Shown in pieces: positions 1-7,996 of a DNA stretch of 33,851 nt. The position numbers were made by a program, and so were the translations under genes. Position 1 is the first letter of the stretch. Each line of letters begins with the position of its first letter. The notes under the pieces are model-generated. The model did no database searches. It was not told the origin of the DNA and saw only the letters and a program-made list of their open reading frames with translations. The stretch spans positions 1 to 33,851 of the forward strand of contig BDTW01000045.1 in NCBI GenBank assembly GCA_002897735.1. Reading direction: 5' to 3'. The stretch is from a bacterium BMS3Bbin13 (lineage in GTDB: Bacteria; Pseudomonadota; Gammaproteobacteria; 21-64-14).

Positions 1-596
1 GGCGAGCCAAGGGCAAGAAGGTCTTGACCGGCATCGCGGTGGAGATCCGGGAGCCGAAAGGATTCGGTCGTTGCCGGATGCTGCCGCTGGCCGATGCGTC
101 TTCCGCCTCGCTGCATCCCTTCGTGACAGATCACGTCGAGCCGGGCACGACGGTCATCACCGACGGTTGGCAGGGCTACCGGGGGCTGGAAAAGCTCGGC
201 TACGTCCACGACCGGCGCAGCCGGCAGGCGGCCCGCGCCCGCGGGGAGGACCCCGGCGAGCTACTGCCCGCGGTGCACCGAATTGCTTCGCTGGCCAAGC
301 GGTGGCTGCTGGGTACCCATCAGGGCTCGGTGGACGACGCGCACTTGGCCGGCTACCTCAATGAGTTCGTGTTCCGCTTCAACCGCCGCCGTTCCCGTAG
401 CCGCGGGATGGTGTTCTATCGGGTGCTCGAACTGGCCGTCGTTCCTGATCCGATGCGCTACCAGGATCTCATCGCCACCAAGCGACCTCGGGCTGTGGCG
501 CCCACACCGCCGCGAGGACGAGGGCACCCACCGAGCCTGGAGCGCCACCCAGCGAACTGCCCGTGGCGTGCTGCGGGTCTAGGCCGGTCCGGTTAA
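1..596 (+). CDS. IS1595-family transposase, 5'-truncated by the window edge
   Basis: This is the C-terminal part of an ISXO2-like DDE transposase, which cuts and joins the ends of its own element. The frame is open from base 3 (RAKGKKVLTG...), so the N-terminal zinc ribbon and the first catalytic Asp lie upstream. Visible family features are the second-Asp motif VITDGWQGYRGL, the stretch HRIASLAKRWLLGTHQG, and the closing helix YLNEFVFRFNRRRSRSRG followed by FYRVLELAV. The last 45 residues or so are Pro/Arg-rich and poorly conserved. The visible catalytic region looks intact; whether the gene is functional cannot be judged without the 5' part. Family assignment is confident, subgroup less so. 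Confidence 0.85.
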   Translation, partial: RAKGKKVLTGIAVEIREPKGFGRCRMLPLADASSASLHPFVTDHVEPGTTVITDGWQGYRGLEKLGYVHDRRSRQAARARGEDPGELLPAVHRIASLAKRWLLGTHQGSVDDAHLAGYLNEFVFRFNRRRSRSRGMVFYRVLELAVVPDPMRYQDLIATKRPRAVAPTPPRGRGHPPSLERHPANCPWRAAGLGRSG

Positions 597-609
597 ATGT
601 GGATACCCC
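1..609 (+). mobile_element. IS1595-family insertion sequence, 3' part
   Basis: The window opens inside an insertion sequence. Its transposase frame runs off the left edge and stops at 596. A candidate right terminal repeat overlaps the stop codon and reads inward on the minus strand as GGGGTATCCACATTTAACC (about 591-609). The left end and target duplication are outside the window, so the boundary at 609 is an inference. The element lies about 190 bp beyond tRNA-Cys, where E. coli has leuZ. Confidence 0.6.
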
Positions 610-796
610 ATAATCACATAATGCCAAGTGTCGCCTCGTTGGCGTTTCATAGCCATCGGTTGAGACAGCCCGGAAACTCGCCTACACAACCACATGACGG
701 GTGTCAAAAGGTTGTTCTTGGGTGTCAGGGGCTGTTTTCCGCTATGATTTTAGCCCGGAATGCCGACCCGTTGATTCCATAACCCCTTGTATTTTA
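597..796. other. IS-tRNA junction with a spaced direct repeat
   Basis: No gene is seen here. GGGTGTCA occurs twice, at 699-706 and 720-727, 21 bp apart start to start (two helical turns). Directly next to the tRNA-Cys 3' end there is an inverted repeat, TCCATAA (776-782) against TTATGGA (794-800), which includes the encoded CCA. No tRNA-Leu or remnant of one was found. Confidence 0.4.
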
Positions 797-870
797 TGGA
801 GGCTAGGCCCGGAATCGAACCGGGATACACGGCTTTGCAGGCCGCTGCATAACCACTCTGCCACCTAGCC
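797..870 (-). tRNA. tRNA-Cys(GCA)
   Basis: On the minus strand the 74-nt sequence folds as a cloverleaf. The acceptor stem is GGCTAGG/CCTAGCC, the discriminator base is U (expected for Cys), and the CCA is encoded. The anticodon loop CTGCAAA gives GCA, and the T-arm carries GGTTCGATTCC. It lies downstream of tRNA-Gly and pgsA in the same direction, as cysT does in E. coli, so it is probably cotranscribed and processed. Confidence 0.96.
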
Positions 871-1044
871 GGAGGGCGCACGATTGGGCGCCGGCGCGGC
901 CCCGGGAAGGGGGACCGACGGGGTCGCGATGATAGCAAGAGCCTCTGCGGTGGTCCACACCTGCGCCGATCGGTCGCCGGCGCGCGCACCCGATCTCCGG
1001 CGCGTAGATGTGCCGGGATCACATCGGGGAGTGGGGAAAGGACC

Positions 1045-1120
<76 letters not shown>

Positions 1121-1205
1121 GCAGGATGGATCATTGTAGCCGCGCCCTTCCGGCTGTCAAGGTGGTGGGCCGGACCCATCACGGGCGCCCGCCCGGCGGC
1201 GCCCC

Positions 1206-1766
1206 TCAGCGCTCGGCGCCTATCGCCGGCCACGCCGCGCGCAGGTACACGAACATCGACCACAGAGTCAGCACCGCGGCGACGTACAGCAGCAGCAGTC
1301 CCACCGTGTAGGTCGGGAAGGGTCCGATCGGATACTTGTAGAGGAGCAGTACCAGTGCCGCCATCTGTACCGCGGTCTTGAATTTGGCGACCACTGTAAC
1401 CGCGACGCGCATGCGCTTACCGATGTGCGCCATCCACTCGCGCAGGGCCGAGATGGCGATCTCGCGCCCGATAATGACCATCGCCGGGAGCACGAACACG
1501 AAGTGCGGATCGTCCTGTACCAGCAGCACCAGGGTCACGGCGACCATGAGCTTGTCGGCGACCGGATCGAGGAACGCCCCGAAGTGCGAAGTCTGTCCGA
1601 GGCGCCGGGCGAGGAAACCGTCCAGCCAGTCGGTCGCCGAGGCGATCGCGAACAGCACGGCGCAGGCGGCCCGCGCTCCCTGGAACGGGAGGTAGTAGAC
1701 CAGCACGAACACCGGGATCAACAGGATGCGCAGCGAGGTCAGCAGGTTGGGAAGATTCCACCTCAT
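1206..1766 (-). CDS. pgsA: CDP-diacylglycerol-glycerol-3-phosphate 3-phosphatidyltransferase
   Basis: PgsA makes phosphatidylglycerol phosphate from CDP-diacylglycerol and glycerol-3-phosphate in the inner membrane, the committed step to phosphatidylglycerol and cardiolipin. The 186-residue length matches the family. The CDP-alcohol phosphatidyltransferase signature is complete: D46, D49-G50, A53-R54, G63, D67 and D71 fit D-x2-DG-x2-AR-x8-G-x3-D-x3-D. The N-terminus MRWNLPNLLTSLRI is typical, and several hydrophobic helices follow. The start lies 5 nt after the uvrC stop, so the two are translationally linked, and tRNA-Gly and tRNA-Cys follow. Confidence 0.95.
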   Translation of the reverse strand: MRWNLPNLLTSLRILLIPVFVLVYYLPFQGARAACAVLFAIASATDWLDGFLARRLGQTSHFGAFLDPVADKLMVAVTLVLLVQDDPHFVFVLPAMVIIGREIAISALREWMAHIGKRMRVAVTVVAKFKTAVQMAALVLLLYKYPIGPFPTYTVGLLLLYVAAVLTLWSMFVYLRAAWPAIGAER

Positions 1767-1771
1767 CGCGT

Positions 1772-3622
1772 TCAGAGCTCCGCCGCGTGCAGCGAATCGT
1801 AGATGCGCTGCGCGAGCGCGCGGCTGATGCCGACCACGCCCGCCAGATCGTCCACGCCTGCGCGCATCACTTCGCGCAGGCCGCCGAATTGGCGCAACAG
1901 GCGCCGGCGCCGCGTCGGCCCGACCCCCGGGATCGACTCCAGCGACGAAACGTTGCGCGCGCGGGCGCGACGCTGCCGATGCCCGGTGACGGCGAAGCGA
2001 TGCGCCTCGTCGCGGATCTGCTGGATGAGGTGCAGGGCCGGTGAGTCCGGCGCCAGCAGCAGCGGCACGCCGCCGCCCGCGCGGTGCAGAACCTCGGCGC
2101 CCGGGCGCCGGGCCTCGCCCTTGGCGATACCGAACAGCGCCACCCCGCCGATCTGCAGCTCCTCCAGTACGCGCCGCGCCTGCTCGACCTGGCCACGGCC
2201 CCCGTCGATGAACAGCACGTCCGGCAGCGGCGCTTCGCCGCGGCGGATACGCGTGTAGCGCCGGCTCACCGCCTGATACATCGCCGCGTAGTCGTCACCG
2301 GGGGCGATGCCGCGCAGATTGAAGCGCCGATAGTCGGACTTCAGCGCCCCGGCGGCGTTGAACACCACGCACGAGGCGGTGGCCGCCTCGCCCATCGTGT
2401 GGCTGATATCGAAACACTCCAGCCGCTGCGGCGTCTCCTCGAGCGTCAGGGCCTCGCGCAGCGACTCGAGGCGATCGGCCATGCCCGCACGGCTCGACAA
2501 TCGCATGCCCACCGCCTGTTCGGCATTGAGCGCCGCCATGCGCAACCAGCGGGCGCGCTCGCCGCGCACCCGGGAGGAGATCGTAACCCGATGGCCGACG
2601 CGCGCCGCGAGCACCCGCTCGAGCAACTCCGGCTCCTCCGGGACCGCGTTGACCAGGATCTCGGCGGGGATTTCGCCGGGCGCCTCGCGCGTCGCATAGT
2701 ACTGGGAGAGGAACGCACCCAGGACCTCTCCGGCGTCCGCGCCCTCCGGAACCCGCGGCGTGAACTCCTTGTTGCCGAGGTTGCGCCCCCCGCGCACGAA
2801 GAACACCTGTACGCTCGCCGCGCCGCCGCGCACCGCGGCGGCCACGAGATCGAGATCGCCGCCCTCGCCGCTCACGTACTGGCGCTCGCGCACGCGGCGC
2901 AGGCTCGCGATACGGTCCCGGCAGTGTGCCGCCTCCTCGTAGTCGAGACGTGCCGCGGCCTCCTCCATGCGCTGCGCCAGTTCCTCGATCACCGTATCGC
3001 CCCTCCCTTCCAGGAAGCGCAACGTGCGTTCCACGTCCTCACGGTAGCGTGCCGGCTCCACCCTGCCCGCGCACGGCCCCGAACAGCGCCCGATCTGATA
3101 CTGCAGGCACGGGCGCGAGCGGTTGCGGAAGAAGCCGTCCTCGCACTGGCGTACCTGGAAGATCTTCTGCAGCAGGTTCAGGCTCTCGCGCACCGCGTGC
3201 GCCGAGGGATACGGACCGAAGTAGCGCCCCGGCGCGCGTTTCGGGCCGCGGTGGAAGGTGAGGCGCGAATATTCGTCGTCGGTGGACATGCGGATATACG
3301 GATAACTCTTGTCGTCGCGCAGCAGGATATTGTAGCGGGGGCGCAGATCCTTGATCAGGTGGTTCTCGAGAAGCAGCGCCTCGGCCTCGGTATGGGTGAC
3401 GGTGACCTCCACCCGGCGCATCTGCGCAAGCATCACGCGCGTCTTGCCGCTGCTCGCGGTTGCGCGGAAGTAGCTCGCCACGCGCTTGCGCAGGTCGCAC
3501 GCCTTCCCCACGTAGAGCACCCGGGCACCGGCGCCCACCATCCGGTAGACCCCCGGACGGTGCGGGACCGTGCGCAGGAAGGCGCGCGGCTCGAATGCCT
3601 CTTCGACCTCGGCTTTCGCCAT
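1772..3622 (-). CDS. uvrC: excinuclease ABC subunit C
   Basis: UvrC makes the two incisions of nucleotide excision repair in the UvrBC-DNA complex. From N- to C-terminus there is a GIY-YIG nuclease domain (GVYRM...VLYVGKA), the Cys-containing linker after QYQIGRCSGPC, a UVR motif that binds UvrB, the RNase H-like endonuclease half (ECFDISHTMGE, VLFIDGGRGQ), and a double helix-hairpin-helix (IPGVGPTRRRRLL). The start at 3622 (MAKAEVEEAFEP, 616 residues) matches relatives best; a GTG at 3646 would add eight residues. Neither start has a good Shine-Dalgarno. A TATAAT hexamer (minus strand, 3629-3634) lies just upstream of the ATG but has no matching -35. The gene overlies pgsA in a conserved gammaproteobacterial order. 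Confidence 0.95.
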   Translation of the reverse strand: MAKAEVEEAFEPRAFLRTVPHRPGVYRMVGAGARVLYVGKACDLRKRVASYFRATASSGKTRVMLAQMRRVEVTVTHTEAEALLLENHLIKDLRPRYNILLRDDKSYPYIRMSTDDEYSRLTFHRGPKRAPGRYFGPYPSAHAVRESLNLLQKIFQVRQCEDGFFRNRSRPCLQYQIGRCSGPCAGRVEPARYREDVERTLRFLEGRGDTVIEELAQRMEEAAARLDYEEAAHCRDRIASLRRVRERQYVSGEGGDLDLVAAAVRGGAASVQVFFVRGGRNLGNKEFTPRVPEGADAGEVLGAFLSQYYATREAPGEIPAEILVNAVPEEPELLERVLAARVGHRVTISSRVRGERARWLRMAALNAEQAVGMRLSSRAGMADRLESLREALTLEETPQRLECFDISHTMGEAATASCVVFNAAGALKSDYRRFNLRGIAPGDDYAAMYQAVSRRYTRIRRGEAPLPDVLFIDGGRGQVEQARRVLEELQIGGVALFGIAKGEARRPGAEVLHRAGGGVPLLLAPDSPALHLIQQIRDEAHRFAVTGHRQRRARARNVSSLESIPGVGPTRRRRLLRQFGGLREVMRAGVDDLAGVVGISRALAQRIYDSLHAAEL

Positions 3623-3680
3623 GGCGGCATTATACGGGATGGACACGCCCGCGCGCCCCGGATCCGAGTCCGATCGGCCG

Positions 3681-5114
3681 CTAGGGAGCGACTTCCACCA
3701 CCCGCGTGCCGCCGTGCGCCAGATCCACCCGCAACAGGTTGTGGGCGTTGGTATTCGCCACCCACAGTGCGTCGTCCTCGACGCTGATCCCGCCCGGCTC
3801 GATCACCCGCTCTCCGACGTCGAGGCCGCACACCTCGCGGGTGGAGAGGTCCATGCGTTTGAGCTTGTGGTTGAAGGTATCGGCGATCCACAAGGTCCCG
3901 CGTGCCGCGTCCGCCGCCACCCCCAGCGGGTGCTGGAGCTTCGCCTCCAACCCGGTGCCGTCCGCGTCCCCGAACTCGAACAACCCGATGCCCACGATCG
4001 TCTCGATCCGCTCGCGCCCCAGTTCGATGACGCGGATCGCCGAACTCTCCGAATCGGCGACATACAGGCACCCGCCGGCGAGTGCCAACCCCGAGGGCTG
4101 CGCCAGTGCGGCCGGGCGCAGCGGCCCGTCGACGAGATCCTCACGGCCGCTGCCGGCAAACACCTCGATGACGTTGCGCCTGAGGTTCATGCGCCAGATC
4201 TGGTGCTGACCGGCCATGGCGATGTAGAGGACGCCGTTGTCGTAGATCAGGTCCCACGGCGAGTTGAGCGCCGCCTTCAGGGGATCCGTGAAGCGGTCCC
4301 CGGCATAGCGGCCCTGCCCCCCGGTACCGGCGACGGTCTGCACCCCGCCGCGCAGCAGGTCGACGCGGCGGATCGCGTGATTGCCGGTGTCGGCTACGAA
4401 CAGATACTCATCGGCGCGCACCAGCCCCTGCGGGTCATTGAACGAGGACTCCTCCAGCCGCCCGTCGACCAGACCGAGCGATCCGGAGCCGAAGGCGCGC
4501 ACCATCGAGCCGTCGGTGCGCAGTTCCAGGACCCGGTTGTGACCGCTGTCGCTCACGTACACCCGCCCGCCGGCGGCGTGCACCTTGCCCGGAAAACTCA
4601 ACGGACCGCGCGGCTCGGGTCGCGGGCATACGGCCACCGGCTCGTGGCGCCGCAGACCGCGCTCCTCGGCCGCCTGCAGGTGTTCCTGGATGAGCCGGTC
4701 GATCTGGCGCCGGCGCCCCTCGCCGGGAAGCGCGCCGACGACGTAGCCCTCGGGATCGATGAAAATGACCGTCGGCCACGCACGCACGCCGTACTGGCGC
4801 CAGACCATGCACGTGGGGTCATTGGCGATCGGATGGCGGATGTGGGAGCGGTTGACGGCCTTGAGCACGTTCGCCGCGACCTTCTCGTTGGGGAACTTCG
4901 GCGAGTGCAGGCCGATCACGGTCAGCCCGTCGGGATATTTCTGCTCCAGATAGCGCAGGTCCGCGAGCACGTGCAGGCAGTTGATGCAGCAATACGTCCA
5001 GAAATCCAGCAATACGACCTTGCCGCGTTGGTCCGCGATCCGCACCGGGGCGTCGCAGTTTACCCATTCCAGGGCATCGGGCAGTTCCGGAGCCCGGATG
5101 CGGGATTCGCTCAT
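3681..5114 (-). CDS. Thioredoxin-like/NHL-repeat (NHLRC2-type) protein
   Basis: This 477-residue protein joins an N-terminal thioredoxin fold (about residues 10-160) to a C-terminal NHL beta-propeller (about 175-475). The redox motif is C43-I-N-C46 within WTYCCINCLH, which is characteristic of the NHLRC2 type, and a cis-proline segment RAWPTVIFID follows. Repeated blocks of the form VSDSGHNRVLEL, VADTGNHAIRRV, VADSESSAIRVI and IADTFNHKLKRM mark the propeller blades. No signal peptide is visible from this start, so it is probably cytoplasmic. The start at 5114 is chosen for GAGG about 10 nt upstream; a longer frame begins at 5183. The substrate is unknown. The gene separates uvrC from the UvrY-like regulators that adjoin it in E. 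coli. Confidence 0.85.
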   Translation of the reverse strand: MSESRIRAPELPDALEWVNCDAPVRIADQRGKVVLLDFWTYCCINCLHVLADLRYLEQKYPDGLTVIGLHSPKFPNEKVAANVLKAVNRSHIRHPIANDPTCMVWRQYGVRAWPTVIFIDPEGYVVGALPGEGRRRQIDRLIQEHLQAAEERGLRRHEPVAVCPRPEPRGPLSFPGKVHAAGGRVYVSDSGHNRVLELRTDGSMVRAFGSGSLGLVDGRLEESSFNDPQGLVRADEYLFVADTGNHAIRRVDLLRGGVQTVAGTGGQGRYAGDRFTDPLKAALNSPWDLIYDNGVLYIAMAGQHQIWRMNLRRNVIEVFAGSGREDLVDGPLRPAALAQPSGLALAGGCLYVADSESSAIRVIELGRERIETIVGIGLFEFGDADGTGLEAKLQHPLGVAADAARGTLWIADTFNHKLKRMDLSTREVCGLDVGERVIEPGGISVEDDALWVANTNAHNLLRVDLAHGGTRVVEVAP

Positions 5115-5217
5115 GGGCCAGTGACCTCGTCTGCGACGCGCGGGGAGAATCGCGCCGACGCATGCTGCGCGCAATGGTATCACGGTCGCGGGGGGAATCG
5201 CGCCGACGGGGGGAGGC

Positions 5218-5856
5218 TCAGGCGTCGGCGATCATGCCGTGGTGATGAGCGAGGCGTACCATCTCGACTTCGGAGCGCACACCGAGCTTGCCGCGCAGGC
5301 GTTGGCGGTAGGTATGGATGGTCTTCGGGCTGAGGCACAATCGATGCGAGATCTCGCCCACCGACTTGCCCTGGGCCACCAGCAGCAACACCTGGAACTC
5401 GCGCTGCGACAGTTCCCCGAACGGGGCGGCGCCGTCGCCGTTGAGCCGCGCCAGCACCCAGCGGCGCGCCAGGTCCCGACCCACGTAGCGGCGCCCGGCG
5501 GCGACCTCGCGGATCGCAGCGGCCACCTCGTCCACGGGCGACTCCTTGCTGAGAAAGCCGGCCACCACGCGCCGGGCCCAGCCGCGCGGCACCACGAAGT
5601 TGACGTGCTCGGTGATCAGGATCAGGCCCAGCGACGGGAAATGGCGCCGCAGGTGCAGGATCCCGTCCAAGACGTCGATCTCCGGGACGTTGACCACCAC
5701 GAGCGCCACGTCGGCGGCGCGTCGTCTCAGGACCGCGGCCGCCTCCCGGCCGTTGGTGACCGCACCCGCGACCACGAATTCCGTGTGATCCTCCAGCAGG
5801 CGGCGCAGTCCGTCTCGGACCAGCACATGGCTGTCGATAAGCAAAACGCGGATCAT
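5218..5856 (-). CDS. LuxR/NarL-type response regulator lacking the phospho-acceptor Asp
   Basis: This 213-residue protein has a receiver domain (1-120) and a LuxR-type helix-turn-helix (about 145-210, LSQREFQVLLLVAQGKSVGEI and LSPKTIHTYRQRLRGKLGV). It closely resembles the next gene upstream and the UvrY/GacA family. Aligned with that neighbour, where D54 is the acceptor in LLMD, this protein has valine at position 54 (ALVVVN). The second acidic-pair residue is also Ser (D8-S9). The conserved Thr (LILIT) and Lys (FLSKES) remain. It therefore cannot be phosphorylated in the usual way and may act constitutively or by partnering with its paralogue. The DNA target is not known. Confidence 0.9.
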   Translation of the reverse strand: MIRVLLIDSHVLVRDGLRRLLEDHTEFVVAGAVTNGREAAAVLRRRAADVALVVVNVPEIDVLDGILHLRRHFPSLGLILITEHVNFVVPRGWARRVVAGFLSKESPVDEVAAAIREVAAGRRYVGRDLARRWVLARLNGDGAAPFGELSQREFQVLLLVAQGKSVGEISHRLCLSPKTIHTYRQRLRGKLGVRSEVEMVRLAHHHGMIADA

Positions 5857-6030
5857 GGCCACGGATCTCAGGCAATAACACCCTGAATTGTTAGCGGCAC
5901 CATGCGGGTTTTCTCGAGGATCGGGGCGCGGAAATGGTGAATGGGTCACAGGTTCGCCCCGTTCCACACGCGCACAGGGGCCGGGAAGCGCGGGGGATCC
6001 GCAACCCGGGGGCGGCGGCCTGCGGCCGCG

Positions 6031-6675
6031 CTATGGGATGGCGGTATCGGCCATGCCGTAACGCAGCGCGAGGCGCGTCAATTCAACGTCGTTGCCGATA
6101 CCGAGTTTGCCGTAGAGCCGATAGCGGTAGGTGTTGACGGTCTTGGGGCTGAGTCCGAGCATCTCGGCGATGCGCTGCACGTTGTGCCCGCGCGTAAGCA
6201 GGCCCATCACTTCCAACTCGCGACGGGATAGGGTGTCGAAGGGTGAGCGCACGCCGCCGGGCAGCAGCGAGTGGGCCAGTTGCTGGGCGATGTCGCTACC
6301 CACGTAGCGCTCGCCCCGGTGCACGGCGCGGATCGCCGCGAGGAACTCCTCCACGGAACAGGCCTTGCTGAGAAAGCCCGCCGCGCCGCTCCCCAGGAGC
6401 GTTCCCGGATAAGGTTCGGCGCCTTGCGGCGTAAGTACGATGATCCTCAGCCTCGGCGCGCGCACGAGCAATGCCTGCACCGTCACGGCCGCCGTGACGC
6501 CGGGCGGGCGCACGTCCATCAACAGCACGTCCGGCGCATCGGCCTGCACCCGGGCGAGGACCTGTTCGGCGTCGTCGGCCTCCCCTGCCACCTGAACCCC
6601 GGGCGCCTCCTCGAGCAACCGGCGCAATCCGGCACGCACCAGACGATGGCTGTCCACCAGGACGACCCGGATCAC
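6031..6675 (-). CDS. LuxR/NarL-type response regulator, UvrY/GacA-like
   Basis: This is a 214-residue two-component regulator with a receiver (1-120) and LuxR-type DNA-binding domain (about 145-210, LSRRELEVMGLLTRGHNVQRI and LSPKTVNTYRYRLYGKLGI). D8 and acceptor D54 are present; the second acidic-pair residue is Ser9. The start is a GTG at 6675 with GGGAGG just upstream. Its position upstream of uvrC and its similarity to UvrY suggest a BarA/UvrY (GacS/GacA)-type role, but no CsrB-like RNA or cognate kinase is visible here. The downstream gene is a degenerate paralogue in tandem, so the pair may form heterodimers. Confidence 0.88.
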   Translation of the reverse strand: MIRVVLVDSHRLVRAGLRRLLEEAPGVQVAGEADDAEQVLARVQADAPDVLLMDVRPPGVTAAVTVQALLVRAPRLRIIVLTPQGAEPYPGTLLGSGAAGFLSKACSVEEFLAAIRAVHRGERYVGSDIAQQLAHSLLPGGVRSPFDTLSRRELEVMGLLTRGHNVQRIAEMLGLSPKTVNTYRYRLYGKLGIGNDVELTRLALRYGMADTAIP

Positions 6676-6744
6676 GGCACCCTCCCCGACCGGCGTCCGC
6701 GCCCCGAAATGGGCGCGAGGCTTACGTCATTGTGCAACAGACGA

Positions 6745-7419
6745 CTAGCCGATTGTAGGGATTTTTGCCCGTGCGTCGACCCGCGTGAGTACGACGGCGA
6801 GAAAACCGCCCATCAGACAACGTGCCGGCGCCAGCACCTCGATCGCGCGCGCCGCCGGTCCACCCGATGGCATGAACACGGCGCTACGGGCGGTCAGACG
6901 GGCCTGCGGCTGCAGGCCCCGCGCCCACTGCCGAACGTCGGCGAAGCGGTCCCAACGCGCCCCCGCGTAGCCACCGCGGCCATGCTTGTGACGATGCAGG
7001 AGACTCGCCCGGTTGAGCAGACCGAGGACCACCCCGGTGCGCGCGACCCGCCACGCCTCGCGCAACGCACGGGCGGGATCGGCGATGAAGCACAGGCTGG
7101 TGACGGCCGCCACCCAGTCGAAGGCACCGAAGGGAAACGGCAGCACCCCGGCGTCGGCGCGCACGTAACGCACACCGGCGCCGCGCGCCGCGGCGTATTC
7201 GAGCATGGCCGGGTCCGGGTCGACCCCGGTCACCCCGAAGCCCGCCGCCGCGAAACGGCGGCTGAACCGCCCGGTGCCGCACCCCACGTCGAGCAGCGTC
7301 GCACCCGCTGCGGGGGCCGTCAGGCGGCGCAGCAGCGCGAACTCGCGCGCCGCGATCCATGCCCCGCGCGGCGTGTCATACCAAGCGTCATAGTCCCGGG
7401 GCCGCAAACGATCAGCCAT
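6745..7419 (-). CDS. Class I SAM-dependent methyltransferase
   Basis: This 224-residue protein has the Methyltransf_11/UbiE-like Rossmann fold. Motif I is LLDVGCGTGRF (about 42-52), the acidic residue closing strand 2 is in GVDPDP (about 65-70), the ADAGVLPFP segment forms motif II, and DWVAAVTSLCFIADP is the post-motif loop. The start ATG overlaps the last 8 nt of the SHOCT gene (ATGGCTGA), so translation is coupled. The substrate cannot be inferred: this fold acts on small molecules, quinones and proteins alike. Confidence 0.82.
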   Translation of the reverse strand: MADRLRPRDYDAWYDTPRGAWIAAREFALLRRLTAPAAGATLLDVGCGTGRFSRRFAAAGFGVTGVDPDPAMLEYAAARGAGVRYVRADAGVLPFPFGAFDWVAAVTSLCFIADPARALREAWRVARTGVVLGLLNRASLLHRHKHGRGGYAGARWDRFADVRQWARGLQPQARLTARSAVFMPSGGPAARAIEVLAPARCLMGGFLAVVLTRVDARAKIPTIG

Positions 7420-7654
7420 CGAGCGTGCGCTTCATCTCCTCGTACTCGGCCTTGGAGATCTCGCCGCGCGCGAATCGCCGGTCGAGGATTTCGTGCGCGG
7501 TTTCCCGTGGCGGCGCGCCGTGAGCATCCCCGTACGGAGCTCGCACCCCGCGCAACAGCGCCACCACAAACAGCACCAGGACCAGCAGGAAGATTAGCGG
7601 AAATATCCACATCCAGCCGAAACCGTGGCCCATCCACCATGTGCCTTGTCCCAT
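7412..7654 (-). CDS. SHOCT-domain small membrane protein
   Basis: This 80-residue protein has a glycine/tryptophan-rich N-terminus (GQGTWWMGHGFGWMW), one hydrophobic helix at about 16-35, and a C-terminal SHOCT motif (ILDRRFARGEISKAEYEEMKRTL, in part). SHOCT domains are short oligomerisation segments found at the ends of many membrane proteins. A good Shine-Dalgarno (AAGGAGG, complement of 7661-7667) lies 6 nt before the ATG. It is the first gene of a two-gene unit with the methyltransferase. Function is unknown. Confidence 0.85.
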   Translation of the reverse strand: MGQGTWWMGHGFGWMWIFPLIFLLVLVLFVVALLRGVRAPYGDAHGAPPRETAHEILDRRFARGEISKAEYEEMKRTLDG

Positions 7655-7682
7655 CCTCGCCCTCCTTCACGCCTGGGGTAAC

Positions 7683-7712
7683 ACTATAGGACTTGCAGAT
7701 AATCTCTTGTAA
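7683..7712 (-). promoter_or_regulatory. Candidate sigma70 promoter of the SHOCT-methyltransferase unit
   Basis: On the minus strand TTACAA (7707-7712) and TATAGT (7683-7688) are separated by 18 bp. The expected start site leaves a short leader containing AAGGAGG before the SHOCT start at 7654. This is assigned by consensus match only. Confidence 0.45.
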
Positions 7713-7750
7713 ATCAGAAAAAAATTGACAACAAACCCTTCCTGGGTAAT

Positions 7751-7838
7751 TGGCGGAGAGGGAGGGATTCGAACCCCCGGACCCTTGCGGGTCAACGGTT
7801 TTCAAGACCGCCGCCTTCGACCGCTCGGCCACCTCTCC
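7751..7838 (-). tRNA. tRNA-Ser(TGA)
   Basis: On the minus strand this is an 88-nt class II tRNA. The acceptor is GGAGAGG/CCTCTCC with discriminator G and an encoded CCA. The anticodon loop CTTGAAA gives TGA. The long variable arm (TTGACCCGCAAGGGTCC) and the D-loop GGCCGAGCGGTCGAA are typical of tRNA-Ser. Confidence 0.97.
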
Positions 7839-7996
7839 GACCGGGGAAGCATAGCCGAACGGCCCGGGGTTGGACCACCGGAGTTGGTTTCGCGGGCCTC
7901 CAACCCCATGCTAAAGTGGAACTCGGCTCGCTGGACATGCTCTAATGTTTTGCCGGGCATACCATGACGCCCTGAACTGTGGAGGCCACTGACACC

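Noticed and set aside
597-796. tRNA-Leu or attachment site after tRNA-Cys
   Set aside because: No cloverleaf or duplicated tRNA 3' end could be found; the short inverted repeat at 776-800 alone is not enough.
7725-7730. Plus-strand TTGACA as a promoter
   Set aside because: No -10 at usual spacing, and it would point into the antisense strand of tRNA-Ser.
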